Positions 1 through 8,025 of a DNA stretch of 64,000 bases are shown here, in pieces. The position numbers were made by a program, and so were the translations under genes. Where the stretch lies: positions 186,001 through 250,000 of the forward strand of contig CAWBNG010000003.1 of assembly GCA_963790075.1 (NCBI GenBank), in the 5' to 3' direction. Every line of letters begins with the position of its first letter. Positions within the stretch are counted from its first letter, which is position 1. A model generated the notes under the pieces. The model saw nothing but the letters and a program-made list of their open reading frames with translations. It was not told the DNA's origin and ran no database searches. This DNA comes from CAYOUV01 sp963790075. GTDB lineage: Bacteria; Chloroflexota; Anaerolineae; Anaerolineales; Villigracilaceae.

Positions 1-969
1 ATGCAAGCTATCCAATTCATCTGCCAGGATCACATTCTCATGCTTCAAGATCGGCAGCAGCTTTTGGCGCAGCAGGGCGCTTCCACCCCCTGTCAGGATG
101 ATCGTATCCCAGGCTAATGCACCACCGGCGATGCGCTGGTAGGTGTCAGCAAAGCGGTTGAGGAACAGGCTGGTGGCTTCATTCACATATTCGCCACACG
201 GATATTTCTTGCCTCCACCCTCAAACACGCCGGTAGCAATCGCCTGGCTCACCCTGGCTGGTGGCAACACCGGAATGTCCTTCACCAGTTCGGCATGGTT
301 TGCTCGAAAGCTCTCTTCGAAGTCCGAGAGTACCTGCTGGATCCCGATGGGAATGCTGCGAGCCAGGCCATAATCCACCACCCCGCCCGGGTTGACGGCC
401 AGCCAGTCGGTAGTGAAACCGCCAATATCGATCACCAAGGAAGTCCCCTCCCCTACGTTGGCGTGTTGGTAGTGCTGACCATCTTCGGTCAGTAACACGT
501 TCATCAATCCACCGACCGGTTCATCGAAGGTGTTGGCATAGATCACCCGGAAGCTGGCCTCATGTCTGCCAACTTCTACAGTCCACTCCCCGATCACCGA
601 TTTCATCAGGTCTTCCCGGTATTTCACATCTCCGGGGGCATGGCTGCCAAAGATGGCTATTTCCTGCCCTCGCTCGTAAATTCGTGCAAGCGCAGCAATT
701 GCCAGGATACCGTAGTAGTCACGCGTGTATCGGGCCGAGCCGGAGCGCTGCACCAGCACACCATGCCTTTCAGCGCTTTCGCCCACCACATAGGGCTTTC
801 CATTCACCCGGATGTAATCGGCTGAGTTGCCGTTGATATTTGCCCGTGAAATGATCTTTTGGTATTCGCCTTCGGTCAGAGGTTGGATTGCGTGAGGGAA
901 GACGACTTCTTTGTTTACTGTCTTGGCTTTGATGATGCTGTTGCCAGCATCCAGGACTAACACGCCCAT
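1..969 (-). CDS. ParM/StbA-family actin-like ATPase (3' end outside window)
   Basis: About 323 residues are visible and the reading frame is still open at the window edge. The N-terminus MGVLVLDAGNSIIKAK is the phosphate-1 type DxGN motif of ParM/StbA/Alp actin-like ATPases. Further in are a phosphate-2 motif (DIGGFTTDW) and an adenosine-type motif (LTGGGSALL). These proteins polymerise with ATP and usually segregate plasmids or other elements together with a small DNA-binding adaptor and a centromere. The ATG at 969 has an AGGAG Shine-Dalgarno sequence just upstream (973-982). It lies downstream of, and in the same direction as, the small HTH gene at 1054-1284, with two palindromic sites between them. 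The sequence supports the family well; a segregation role is inferred from context. Confidence 0.82.
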   Translation of the reverse strand, partial: MGVLVLDAGNSIIKAKTVNKEVVFPHAIQPLTEGEYQKIISRANINGNSADYIRVNGKPYVVGESAERHGVLVQRSGSARYTRDYYGILAIAALARIYERGQEIAIFGSHAPGDVKYREDLMKSVIGEWTVEVGRHEASFRVIYANTFDEPVGGLMNVLLTEDGQHYQHANVGEGTSLVIDIGGFTTDWLAVNPGGVVDYGLARSIPIGIQQVLSDFEESFRANHAELVKDIPVLPPARVSQAIATGVFEGGGKKYPCGEYVNEATSLFLNRFADTYQRIAGGALAWDTIILTGGGSALLRQKLLPILKHENVILADELDSLH

Positions 970-992
970 GATTAGCTCCTTTCTTGAGGGGT

Positions 993-1032
993 GTTTACAA
1001 ATGTAAACAGAGTAGCGTTTACAAATGTAAAC
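993..1032. promoter_or_regulatory. Pair of identical 16-bp palindromic operator/centromere-like sites
   Basis: GTTTACAAATGTAAAC occurs exactly twice, at 993-1008 and 1017-1032. Each is a perfect 7-bp inverted repeat (GTTTACA/TGTAAAC) around an AA spacer, and the centres are 24 bp apart. They lie in the 84-bp gap between the HTH gene and the actin-like ATPase gene. The layout suits a dimeric HTH protein binding in tandem, for autoregulation, as a parC-like centromere, or both. The repeat is directly visible; the binding partner is inferred. Confidence 0.75.
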
Positions 1033-1053
1033 ATTAGGCGGGAAAAGAAAAAA

Positions 1054-1284
1054 CTACTTCGGCCCGAAGCGCTGGTCGGTTGCAACTTGCGCTTGCTCGA
1101 GATAACCATCGAGAGCGCCTTTTTCTATCAACCAGAGTTGGCCGATCTTGGTACCTTCCAGCTTGCCGTTACGCAGCAAGCGTCTTAGGTACTGGGTGCT
1201 GTAGCCGCTGTATAAAGCCGCCACTTGCACCGAGATGTGATTGTTGAGAACTTGTGGGGATACTGCCTGGTTAAAACAAATCAT
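1054..1284 (-). CDS. Small helix-turn-helix DNA-binding protein (excisionase/MerR-like HTH)
   Basis: This 76-residue protein has a central segment (residues about 18-60) of the helix-turn-helix type found in excisionases and MerR-like regulators: VAALYSGYSTQYLRRLLRNG followed by KLEGTKIGQLWLIEK, which ends in a basic wing. It is encoded immediately before the palindromic pair at 993-1032 and the actin-like ATPase, in the same orientation. It is the obvious candidate to bind those sites, as a repressor or as a ParR-like adaptor. A GAGGTGA Shine-Dalgarno-like sequence lies about 8 bases before the ATG. The HTH assignment is fairly secure; the ParR-like role is inference, because ParR proteins are normally ribbon-helix-helix. 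Confidence 0.7.
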   Translation of the reverse strand: MICFNQAVSPQVLNNHISVQVAALYSGYSTQYLRRLLRNGKLEGTKIGQLWLIEKGALDGYLEQAQVATDQRFGPK

Positions 1285-1291
1285 CCCGAAC

Positions 1292-1411
1292 TCACCTCAG
1301 GGTGACGGGCAACTCCTCTAATTTACTCCGCTGCTCAAAGCGCAGCATTTCGAGAAATTGCTCTACACCTAATTGGTGTTGTTCGAGATGGATCCTCTTT
1401 GGTGCCCCCAC
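1292..1411 (-). CDS. Possible 39-residue mini-ORF overlapping the tRNA scar
   Basis: An open frame starts with GTG at 1411, inside the tRNA 3' fragment, and ends with TGA at 1292, eight bases before the HTH gene. The product is rich in charged residues and predicted helical (for example QFLEMLRFEQRSKLEEL). I recognise no family. It could be a small leader gene of the HTH/actin operon, or the tail of a larger gene cut by recombination at the tRNA site. No convincing Shine-Dalgarno sequence precedes the GTG, so expression is uncertain. Confidence 0.25.
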   Translation of the reverse strand: MGAPKRIHLEQHQLGVEQFLEMLRFEQRSKLEELPVTLR

Positions 1412-1427
1412 GGAGATTCGAACTCCG
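1400..1427 (-). tRNA. 3' tRNA fragment (T-arm, acceptor strand and CCA): likely attachment-site scar
   Basis: On the minus strand the sequence gives a T-stem CGGAG, loop TTCGAAT and stem CTCCG, then the 3' acceptor strand TGGGGGC, discriminator A and CCA. No D-arm, anticodon arm or 5' acceptor strand (expected GCCCCCA) lies upstream within 100 bases, so this is only the 3' end of a tRNA gene. Tyrosine integrases commonly use exactly this portion as att, leaving a fragment at one end of an integrated element. The orientation implies that the inserted DNA lies at higher coordinates. Confidence 0.7.
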
Positions 1428-1824
1428 GTTATTGATCTATGTCAACCATATATCTAGGTCAAAAATAGCTTATGTAAATACAAATTTAAGTTACCAGATT
1501 GTCGCCGTAAGGCCGATTTTGTTATATACTTTTAAATAGTTGGGTTATCGAAGTGAGCAAAAACGTCGAAAGTATGAAATACAAGCCGAGAGAAAAAATA
1601 ACGATGGCGTGTATTTTCCTTATACAATCTTGGAGCTATATGGATTACTTATAAGCTTTTTTGGTCCACCTAAACACGGGTTAGACGCAGTAATCAGGTA
1701 GTACCTAAAAAAACATCTTACGGTATTTCAGGGATAGATATCTGATAGACACAAAAATACACATTTAGAGCCGGGTGACTGACAAATGGACTATAGAAAA
1801 CGCCTGCTAACAAGAGGTTTCGAT
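1428..1824. other. AT-rich stretch without a recognisable gene
   Basis: This stretch between the tRNA scar and the C25-type peptidase gene is clearly more AT-rich than the chromosome to the right. I see no ORF with coding character, no complete tRNA and no clear integrase remnant. It probably contains the promoter of the peptidase gene, but no convincing -35/-10 pair could be fixed. Confidence 0.5.
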
Positions 1825-3243
1825 ATGTATATTCTGAGAATCGCTGGCGTGCTTACGGCGGCTGTGATCTTAACCTGCTCTTGCAGGACGACTATAGCTC
1901 AAGATTTTCCTGTCGGTTGCGGTAATCGCAGCGTGGCCATTGTGGTGGAGCCTGCGTTGTATGGTTCGATTCGAACCATGCTTAGTCAATTTGAAGCTGA
2001 TCTGTGCACCGGCGGTTACAACACTGTAGAGTATGCTACCGGCTTCGCAAACCCACCCGCACTTCGAACGTACTTGCAGGGACTCCATGAAGAGCCGAAC
2101 CGTAATCTGGTTGGTGCAATCCTGATCGGTGATATCCCCCACGCCTATCAGTGGGTTACTTTGCACTCAAGTAACCCGGACATCCCAGAAATTAGTGAAG
2201 AGGTGATAAGCTTTCAATACTATACCGATCTAAATGGGACATTCGCGAAATCTCCTGCTTACACTTCTCCTGGTGGCCACGTCTATTCCTACGATCTTCA
2301 CAGCGGCGATGTCGGGTGGGAGATCTGGGTTGGTGTCCTGCCCAGTTACAAGGGCGATTTGGCGCAGACAACAGTTGCTATCAACCGTTACTTTGCCAAG
2401 AATCACGATTTCCGCACAAGGCGACTCCTGCGCCCGAATGTTTTCCTGGAAATAAATGAGCATGACCACGCAACGACGCTGGTAGAACATAACAACCTCA
2501 TGACCGCGATGCAATCCGGACCTTACTCATGGACGCCCTATAGCAATGCTGCAGGCGCACGCCTTTATTTCGACAGTCCGCCAGGAGGACTTACTGTAGA
2601 TCAGGGTTACACCGATATGCAGAATGGTGTTGCGGATTTCACCGTAACCGACACGCATGGCTTTTGGGGCGCAAGCGGTAATCTCACCATATCTGATGTT
2701 GAAACATATCCAGTACAGACATTATTTTTCTGGAGCAATGGTTGTGCTGTCGGCGATCTGGATCACGCCGATAACTTCCTGACCTCGATACTCTACAGCC
2801 CAACTAGCGATGTCCTGATTGCCAAAGGGACCACCAACGATTCGGGCGGGATGGGGAACAATTCAAACGGATTTTTCGGGCACAATATTGCAACGACATT
2901 AGCTGCCAAAGATGCATTCGGCAATGCCGTTCTCGATCACATCAATGTGCCGTTGATAGACCCATGGTCAAGCAGCCGCGAGTTTCATTTCGCCACAGTA
3001 GTGATCCTCGGAGATCCTACCTTACGGCGATCCAACGATTGGTGGGAGCAGGAGTCATATTCTTTGGATTGCGGATCAAAGCCGGAGCGAACAGTCTGCG
3101 TTCGCTACGACGATGGGTATATTTGGCTTGTGAGGGATTCTATCCGTAGCTGGGAAAGTCGAGGTGCAATCCAAGTAGCGATCGGCCTTGTGGCTCGCTA
3201 TGAGCACATCCTCGGTACCAATTCCATAAGAATAACTTACTAG
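1825..3243 (+). CDS. Secreted C25 (gingipain-like) cysteine peptidase, short form
   Basis: 472 residues from the ATG at 1825, preferred over an upstream in-frame ATG at 1786 because AAGAGG lies 7 bases before it and a signal peptide (ILRIAGVLTAAVIL) then follows directly. The body resembles the caspase-like fold of peptidase family C25. There is an LVGAILIGDIPHAYQ strand, a histidine in DTHGFWG, a cysteine in SNGCAVGD about 30 residues later (the expected His/Cys dyad), and a terminal VVILGDPTLRR typical of the end of the C25 domain. Gingipains have propeptides and adhesin repeats; here only the catalytic part and a short Cys-containing tail are present. It should act outside the cell or in the envelope. 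It stands alone in an AT-rich accessory region, which suggests acquisition. Confidence 0.7.
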   Translation: MYILRIAGVLTAAVILTCSCRTTIAQDFPVGCGNRSVAIVVEPALYGSIRTMLSQFEADLCTGGYNTVEYATGFANPPALRTYLQGLHEEPNRNLVGAILIGDIPHAYQWVTLHSSNPDIPEISEEVISFQYYTDLNGTFAKSPAYTSPGGHVYSYDLHSGDVGWEIWVGVLPSYKGDLAQTTVAINRYFAKNHDFRTRRLLRPNVFLEINEHDHATTLVEHNNLMTAMQSGPYSWTPYSNAAGARLYFDSPPGGLTVDQGYTDMQNGVADFTVTDTHGFWGASGNLTISDVETYPVQTLFFWSNGCAVGDLDHADNFLTSILYSPTSDVLIAKGTTNDSGGMGNNSNGFFGHNIATTLAAKDAFGNAVLDHINVPLIDPWSSSREFHFATVVILGDPTLRRSNDWWEQESYSLDCGSKPERTVCVRYDDGYIWLVRDSIRSWESRGAIQVAIGLVARYEHILGTNSIRITY

Positions 3244-3873
3244 CAGGTTCACAGCAAAATAGGCCACCAATATCATTAGGCGAGAACTTGCGTGATAGCG
3301 AAACTACTTCCAGTAATAGAAAAGTCATTTCTTAACTTGAAATCCCGAAAATGAGCAAGCCTAACATAGCGGCACCTCGTCACTGCTTCGCAGTGCGGGG
3401 CGAACGGCTTGACTGGTGGGATACTCAGCGCTCATGCGCGGGATGGGCGATCCCATCCGCTTCCCACCTGGGACAAGTTTCGTCGCAGTGGACTGCTCCC
3501 TCACCCAATGCGTACGCTTCAAAGGAGAAGATTCATCGCTCAGGCATTTTTAGGTACAACCAGCCTTATCTACATCCGCCCACCTGCCAGCCTGTGTCCC
3601 GAAGGGATATAACGCAAACCGTAGCCCACTCCATTTCATTAGTATAGCGTGTCAGAGCCTGTTGAGAAGTTCTACTTCTTTAACTACCCCAAATCATATC
3701 TTACAGACCAATTTGATGTTGTTCTTTATGATAACCACAATTAGAGCATCGATATGCCATTATTTTATCCATTTATTGGTTGATCTATTTACAAAGCTTA
3801 GATTCCTGTGGAGTATTAATTATTTCTTTAAAATTCACCACTCTTTACCAAAATTGATTCAAGTCTGAGCACC
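3244..3873. other. Non-coding stretch with an attC-like imperfect palindrome
   Basis: No convincing gene was found; the short frames here lack Shine-Dalgarno sequences and recognisable content. At 3359-3365 GCCTAAC fits the integron core consensus RYYYAAC, and a perfect hairpin CACTGC-TTC-GCAGTG follows at 3381-3395. A matching GTTRRRY partner is not evident, so a true attC is not established. The right part (3660-3870) is very AT-rich and leads into the 3' exon side of the group II intron. Confidence 0.4.
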
Positions 3874-4616
3874 GTCGCGGTAGGGAGGGCAGTTACCCAC
3901 CCTCCCCCCGCACAGATCCCGGCGTGCGGAACTACCGCACCGGGCTCTTCACCTGTACCTGCGGTACTGGCGCAGGCAGAGATACTCGCTTCCGTATGAT
4001 AGCCTATTTGACTACCAATTGCTTGTTTCCCGCAGTGAGGTTGGCACAAGGTATTCGGCCCTGCATGTCCGATTTGTGTTTCCTTTGCGGGTTGCGTATC
4101 CCTGTCAGCTCCTTCCCCGTGTGAACGGCTTTCCCGTCTCAGAGTACTATGAGCTGATCCGACCCCCGAAGGCCATCGGCGACCCTACTTGTCGTTTCGG
4201 ATATGCCTACCTGTCACCATTGTGGTGGACAAAACCAATGCACAATTGGCGCAGGAGCCATTCGGGTCTCCCAAGTTCTTGACGTTTCTCTCCACACATG
4301 CCACGCTCTTTATGGACCCCGGCAGACCCTCCAAGAGCTCACCAAATCGCTCTCTTTGTATTGGCTTCTGAACCGTTGAAGTCATTGCCATCTGCTTTGG
4401 GGTGGCTTTCGCCACCGACACAAATAACGGGGCTGTATCAAGTCTTCAGGAAGTACGGCCATCCTTGTGGCCTATGTGGTTCCCTGTGTACGCTTCACTT
4501 GTATCGTTCGGCTTTCGCCTCCTTTACAACTGCAACACTCGGTAGGAATGGCTGGTTAGGCCTTGTTCAGCAGGGACTTTCACCCTGCAAGAAACGCCAA
4601 GCTTCGCTTGGCGCAC
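3874..4616 (-). mobile_element. ORF-less group II intron, 743 nt
   Basis: On the minus strand the element opens with GTGCGCC at 4616, the canonical GUGYG 5' end. It has a domain V hairpin at 3947-3915 (GAGCCCGG...CCGGGATC with a GTGCGG/CCGCAC stem) and ends after a domain VI-like GGGAGGG hairpin with CTACCGCGAC at 3874. The 5' exon ends in AACCGTTG (4624-4617), and the exact complement CAACGGTT occurs inside domain I (4378-4371), giving an 8-bp EBS1-IBS1 pairing that fixes the splice site. No reverse transcriptase or maturase ORF lies between domains I and V, so mobility or assisted splicing would need a maturase in trans. The exons do not obviously form a coding gene. Confidence 0.85.
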
Positions 4617-4823
4617 CAACGGTTTGCGTTCGCGGAATGAAGTGGAGCACCCTTTAGGGCCGCTTGCGCCCCCGCCGCAGGTCCCCGCCAGGGAGAAGGG
4701 GGTACCTGCCTGTGGGAGGGCTGAGATAAAGACCGAAAGCAGATTAAGCCTAAAGTGTAAGAAACTGTTCATAAATCGCGCAGACTCCCACTTCATCTGT
4801 GCACGCTGTGTTCGGCGGCAATC
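4617..4823. other. 5' exon side of the intron; no gene seen
   Basis: This short stretch separates the group II intron from the 3' end of the beta-helix/glycoside hydrolase gene. It is GC-rich with some self-complementarity near 4650-4690. It lies downstream of that gene on the same strand, so the intron may sit in its 3' untranslated region. I see no ORF with coding character. Confidence 0.4.
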
Positions 4824-7223
4824 CTAATGTGACAACCGTATGATGATCGGATAATCTTTCAGCAGGAAGTCACTGATAACCAAATCGCCATTTTCATCCT
4901 TGGTAATCAGCCCTTGTTCAAAGCCGTTGAGTACATCAATGCCTATGACTTTCCAGCCTGCAAAGCCGGGTATTGTAATCGTGGAGGAAATACCAGAGTC
5001 ATCGTTTACTGCGACACCGTCGGTCCACAGAGCGATCAACTTGTTTCCATCTGATCCTGCAAAAGTGAACATTTTATAGTTCGTAGACTCGGTCTGAACT
5101 TCGACTGCGAATTTATTAACACGCACACCAGAAAACACATTGGCTATGTTACGAACAGTATTGTAATGGACGATCCGTTGAGACGACAGACCTCCCACGC
5201 TGACAGCCACATCATTCCCAAAATGCAAAATGATGCCTCGAGCGGTATACTTTGCCCATACAACTTCCACATAAGAGGAACTACCAACATCACACCCCCC
5301 GCATTCAGGACCCCCATAGCTGATCTCCCCTGCGATAAATTCGCCCTTGAATCCATTCCGTTTCGCGGTTTGAATAATGCTATCCAACAAAGATGGATAA
5401 CTGGCGTAATATTCGGGATTCGATCCGCTATCCGGGATGTTGCCATACAGTGGGTGCCATGATACCGCATCTGCAATGGGCATCAAGTCCGAATTGAGAA
5501 TTTTGAATAAATAATCCTGAGCCTGCGGATTGGCAGAACCTGAAGTGCAACCGACCACGACTTTAGCCTGGGGGTCGATTTGTTTGATCAGCGGAATGGC
5601 CTGTTTGGCAAGATTGATGTAATCGGCAGGCTCGATATATTGTAGGGGAAAACCAGCGTCTGGTTCATTCCATAACTCGTAATACTGCACGCGTCCCTTG
5701 AATTGGGTGACGATAAAGCGGACATATTCCAGATAATGAGAAATGTCTTCTTCTGTTTTGAACCTGTATTGAATATCCCAGCCATTGGGATGGTTGGCTT
5801 TGTCCCAAAAATTCAACATATAAAAGATGGTTATCTTGTGAGAGATAAGCTGGCTAATGTAATCATCGAATTCAGGCGAGATGAATAATTCGGGCTTGTC
5901 CCATTCACGGACAACGCCACTCTGTTCATTTGAGTAATATTCTGCCTGATTCATGGTTATTTTTCCCGATTTCAAACCGGCAGGTACAATTTCATTGTCA
6001 ATTACCGCTTGAAAATTCAGAGGTTGCCAGAAATCCGACCATAACGAACCCAAGCGATTATCTTCCAGATCGTCAGATGGTTTTGTCACCATAATAGTTC
6101 TTGGTAGATTATTGCCTGACTGCAACTGCATTGTGAGTCGGCTGCCAGTCGTTGGGATCGAAAATCCGCTGGTGTCTCCTTGCGGGTTGGTCGCTGTTGC
6201 AGTCAAACCTGGTCCGCCAAATGCTGATCCTTTCTCAAAAGAGAATACTCCATCTCCATCGGCGACAGTCTGTCCTTCAAATACTGCCCCTTCATCACCC
6301 GCATCCGAATAGAACAATACATCGCAATTTGGACAAGCCATACCGTTCACTATTCCCGTTTCAAGGTTGAGGTCCATCAGGATAGGCGGGGTTAGATTGT
6401 TGTTCCCTCCAGTTTGAAGGGCAATCCCCATCCCATTATCATGAATGCTATTCTTGAAGATGATATTTCCTACGCTGCCTTCCTGAAAGATTTCGACACC
6501 GTTTTGACCGTTATAAGCAATCTGATTGTCAGGCCCAATCAAATTGTTGTGAGCGCCCTCCATCACGATGATTCCTCCACTCGTATTGCCTTGGGATGTC
6601 ACACCGTCTGCCATAACCCCAAGGTAATTCGCTGTGATTTGATTGCCAGTGGCATTCGTTCCCCATATGCCAATCCCCCAGTCACAATGTCCGATAACGT
6701 TACCCTCAATTAGATTATCCTGACCTCCGCTGATTTGTATAGCCGCGCCTGTGAAATTTATCAATGTCAATCCCCTAATCACATTGTTATCTGATAGAAC
6801 CTGAATTCCACTATCCCACCCATTTGGGAACTTGTTGCCATCCAGAATTACACCTGCAGCTTTGGTATCAATTGTCACAAAACCTTGAACTATGCCCGGC
6901 AGGGGTGATTGCAAATAAATGGTTTTTGGCTCATCACTGGGGAAGACGGCCGGATCAAATGTAATGATATCTCCGGGACTTGCATCTTGGATTGCCTCAC
7001 GCAAGGTGCCAGAACCATCATCCTCGGCGTTGGTGACGATGATGGTGTCTCCAATCGGTATTGACGTTGGTGTTGATGTAAGCGGTATGGTTGTCGGCGC
7101 AGACGGTGTTATTGACGGTGTAAGCTTCTCTTCAGTGATTGAAGGGGAGGGACTTGTCCCACAGCCGTTCAATGCAAGAGAAAAAACAATCGCAACAAGA
7201 AACAGATTCTTCATATTTCTCAT
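4824..7223 (-). CDS. Lipoprotein with right-handed beta-helix and clan GH-A glycoside hydrolase domain
   Basis: 799 residues from the ATG at 7223, which has GGAGAG 4 bases upstream. The N-terminus is a lipoprotein signal ending in ALNGC, then a Ser/Thr/Pro linker. Residues about 45-260 are a parallel beta-helix of the NosD/PbH1 kind, with the SGTLREAIQDASPGD entry motif and repeated N-x-I-x-G-N turns. The second half (about 370-640) resembles GH39/GH5-like TIM-barrel hydrolases: YYELWNEPDAG carries the acid/base Glu and FIAGEISYGG the probable nucleophile Glu. A beta-rich tail follows. It is likely a surface-anchored polysaccharide hydrolase; the substrate is unknown. It is transcribed away from the inverted repeat at 7261-7290 and followed by the group II intron. 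Confidence 0.72.
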   Translation of the reverse strand: MRNMKNLFLVAIVFSLALNGCGTSPSPSITEEKLTPSITPSAPTTIPLTSTPTSIPIGDTIIVTNAEDDGSGTLREAIQDASPGDIITFDPAVFPSDEPKTIYLQSPLPGIVQGFVTIDTKAAGVILDGNKFPNGWDSGIQVLSDNNVIRGLTLINFTGAAIQISGGQDNLIEGNVIGHCDWGIGIWGTNATGNQITANYLGVMADGVTSQGNTSGGIIVMEGAHNNLIGPDNQIAYNGQNGVEIFQEGSVGNIIFKNSIHDNGMGIALQTGGNNNLTPPILMDLNLETGIVNGMACPNCDVLFYSDAGDEGAVFEGQTVADGDGVFSFEKGSAFGGPGLTATATNPQGDTSGFSIPTTGSRLTMQLQSGNNLPRTIMVTKPSDDLEDNRLGSLWSDFWQPLNFQAVIDNEIVPAGLKSGKITMNQAEYYSNEQSGVVREWDKPELFISPEFDDYISQLISHKITIFYMLNFWDKANHPNGWDIQYRFKTEEDISHYLEYVRFIVTQFKGRVQYYELWNEPDAGFPLQYIEPADYINLAKQAIPLIKQIDPQAKVVVGCTSGSANPQAQDYLFKILNSDLMPIADAVSWHPLYGNIPDSGSNPEYYASYPSLLDSIIQTAKRNGFKGEFIAGEISYGGPECGGCDVGSSSYVEVVWAKYTARGIILHFGNDVAVSVGGLSSQRIVHYNTVRNIANVFSGVRVNKFAVEVQTESTNYKMFTFAGSDGNKLIALWTDGVAVNDDSGISSTITIPGFAGWKVIGIDVLNGFEQGLITKDENGDLVISDFLLKDYPIIIRLSH

Positions 7224-7260
7224 CGTTCTCTCCAAAATAGCCGCCCAACTCGTGTATGAG

Positions 7261-7290
7261 CGGATCGTATAACGCCTTATAGACGATCCG
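7261..7290. promoter_or_regulatory. 8-bp inverted repeat upstream of the hydrolase gene
   Basis: CGGATCGT (7261-7268) and ACGATCCG (7283-7290) are perfect inverted arms 14 bp apart, located 38 bp before the ATG at 7223. Position and size suit a repressor operator or a leader hairpin. An end of a mobile element is an alternative, but no partner copy was noticed. Confidence 0.4.
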
Positions 7291-7429
7291 TATAAAAACC
7301 TAAAATATTAGGGCATTATGCAGCATTAGATTAATACTTGGTTCGGCTTTTTGAGATGTGTCTCTATTCACTATTATACGGTTTTTTCACTTAAATCTTA
7401 AAAAAACGATCTTGTGTATGCTTGAAAAG

Positions 7430-7459
7430 AAACAAGTGCTAAGCTTAGAGCACTTGTTT
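7430..7459. terminator. 11-bp hairpin, probable bidirectional terminator
   Basis: AAACAAGTGCT (7430-7440) and AGCACTTGTTT (7449-7459) form a perfect stem with an 8-base loop. On the minus strand it is followed by TCTTTTC. It lies downstream of the toxin-antitoxin pair, in the gap (7224-7605) that otherwise holds no convincing gene. Confidence 0.55.
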
Positions 7460-7605
7460 CTCGCGGTTAGTATCAGGGTGTTCTTGGTGGATAAAATTCA
7501 GACGGATGCGGTGTTTTCTTTGGTACAAAATTTACGGAAGTAAAAAATGCCACAACCAGATTTTATTATCATCTGTTGCAGCGTTTTGAAGTAGTGCTGG
7601 AAAAT

Positions 7606-8025
7606 TTAGAGAGTTCCCAAGAAGTCCACCGGTTGGAGCACAGGTAGTAAAGCTGGTTGATAATCTTTAATAGTACGTGTGATCAGATAGTCTGCTTTAC
7701 ACTGTACAGCTGACATCATTTGTACTGCATCCTCAAAATCCCGATAGTCTAAATTAAGCGCCTGCTCAATAGTAGCTTGGTCAACCGAACTGATTTTCAG
7801 GAATTGCAGAAGACTAGTAATTGTTGATCGTGCTTCCGACGAAGATTTCCCTTTTTGGATTAGATAGAACAGCGTGGTTACACGATGGGCAGCGATATAT
7901 CCTTGGATATGACCGATTTCCGCAGCCGCTAATATTGCAGCAGAGGTTTCATAGAATGGATCCCTTTTTTGCAAAACATCGAGAATAACATTGAGATCGA
8001 TCATTACTTTATGTTTACTGGCCAT
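7606..8025 (-). CDS. PIN-domain toxin (VapC-like)
   Basis: 139 residues. The N-terminal MIDLNVILDVLQKRDPFY is the first-strand motif of PIN-domain nucleases, carrying the metal-binding Asp at residue 10. DYRDFEDAVQMMSA supplies the central acidic residues, and YLITRTIKDYQPA is the usual last motif (normally ITRNxxDF), here with the Asn replaced by Thr. PIN toxins of this group cut RNA and are inhibited by the partner protein. The start overlaps the end of the antitoxin gene by 11 bp, so the pair is translationally coupled, antitoxin first. Function is a family inference; activity is plausible because the main acidic residues remain. Confidence 0.82.
   Translation of the reverse strand: MASKHKVMIDLNVILDVLQKRDPFYETSAAILAAAEIGHIQGYIAAHRVTTLFYLIQKGKSSSEARSTITSLLQFLKISSVDQATIEQALNLDYRDFEDAVQMMSAVQCKADYLITRTIKDYQPALLPVLQPVDFLGTL

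Noticed and set aside
3351..3647. 98- and 67-codon frames in the stretch after the peptidase gene
   Set aside because: No Shine-Dalgarno sequence, overlapping in different frames, and no recognisable motif; treated as non-coding.
4019..4796. Several short ORFs on both strands between 4.0 and 4.8 kb
   Set aside because: They lie inside the group II intron and its exon flank; the sequence is explained by ribozyme domains and the frames have no coding motifs.
7358..7543. 61-codon plus-strand ORF
   Set aside because: It is AT-rich, lacks a Shine-Dalgarno sequence and spans a terminator-like hairpin.
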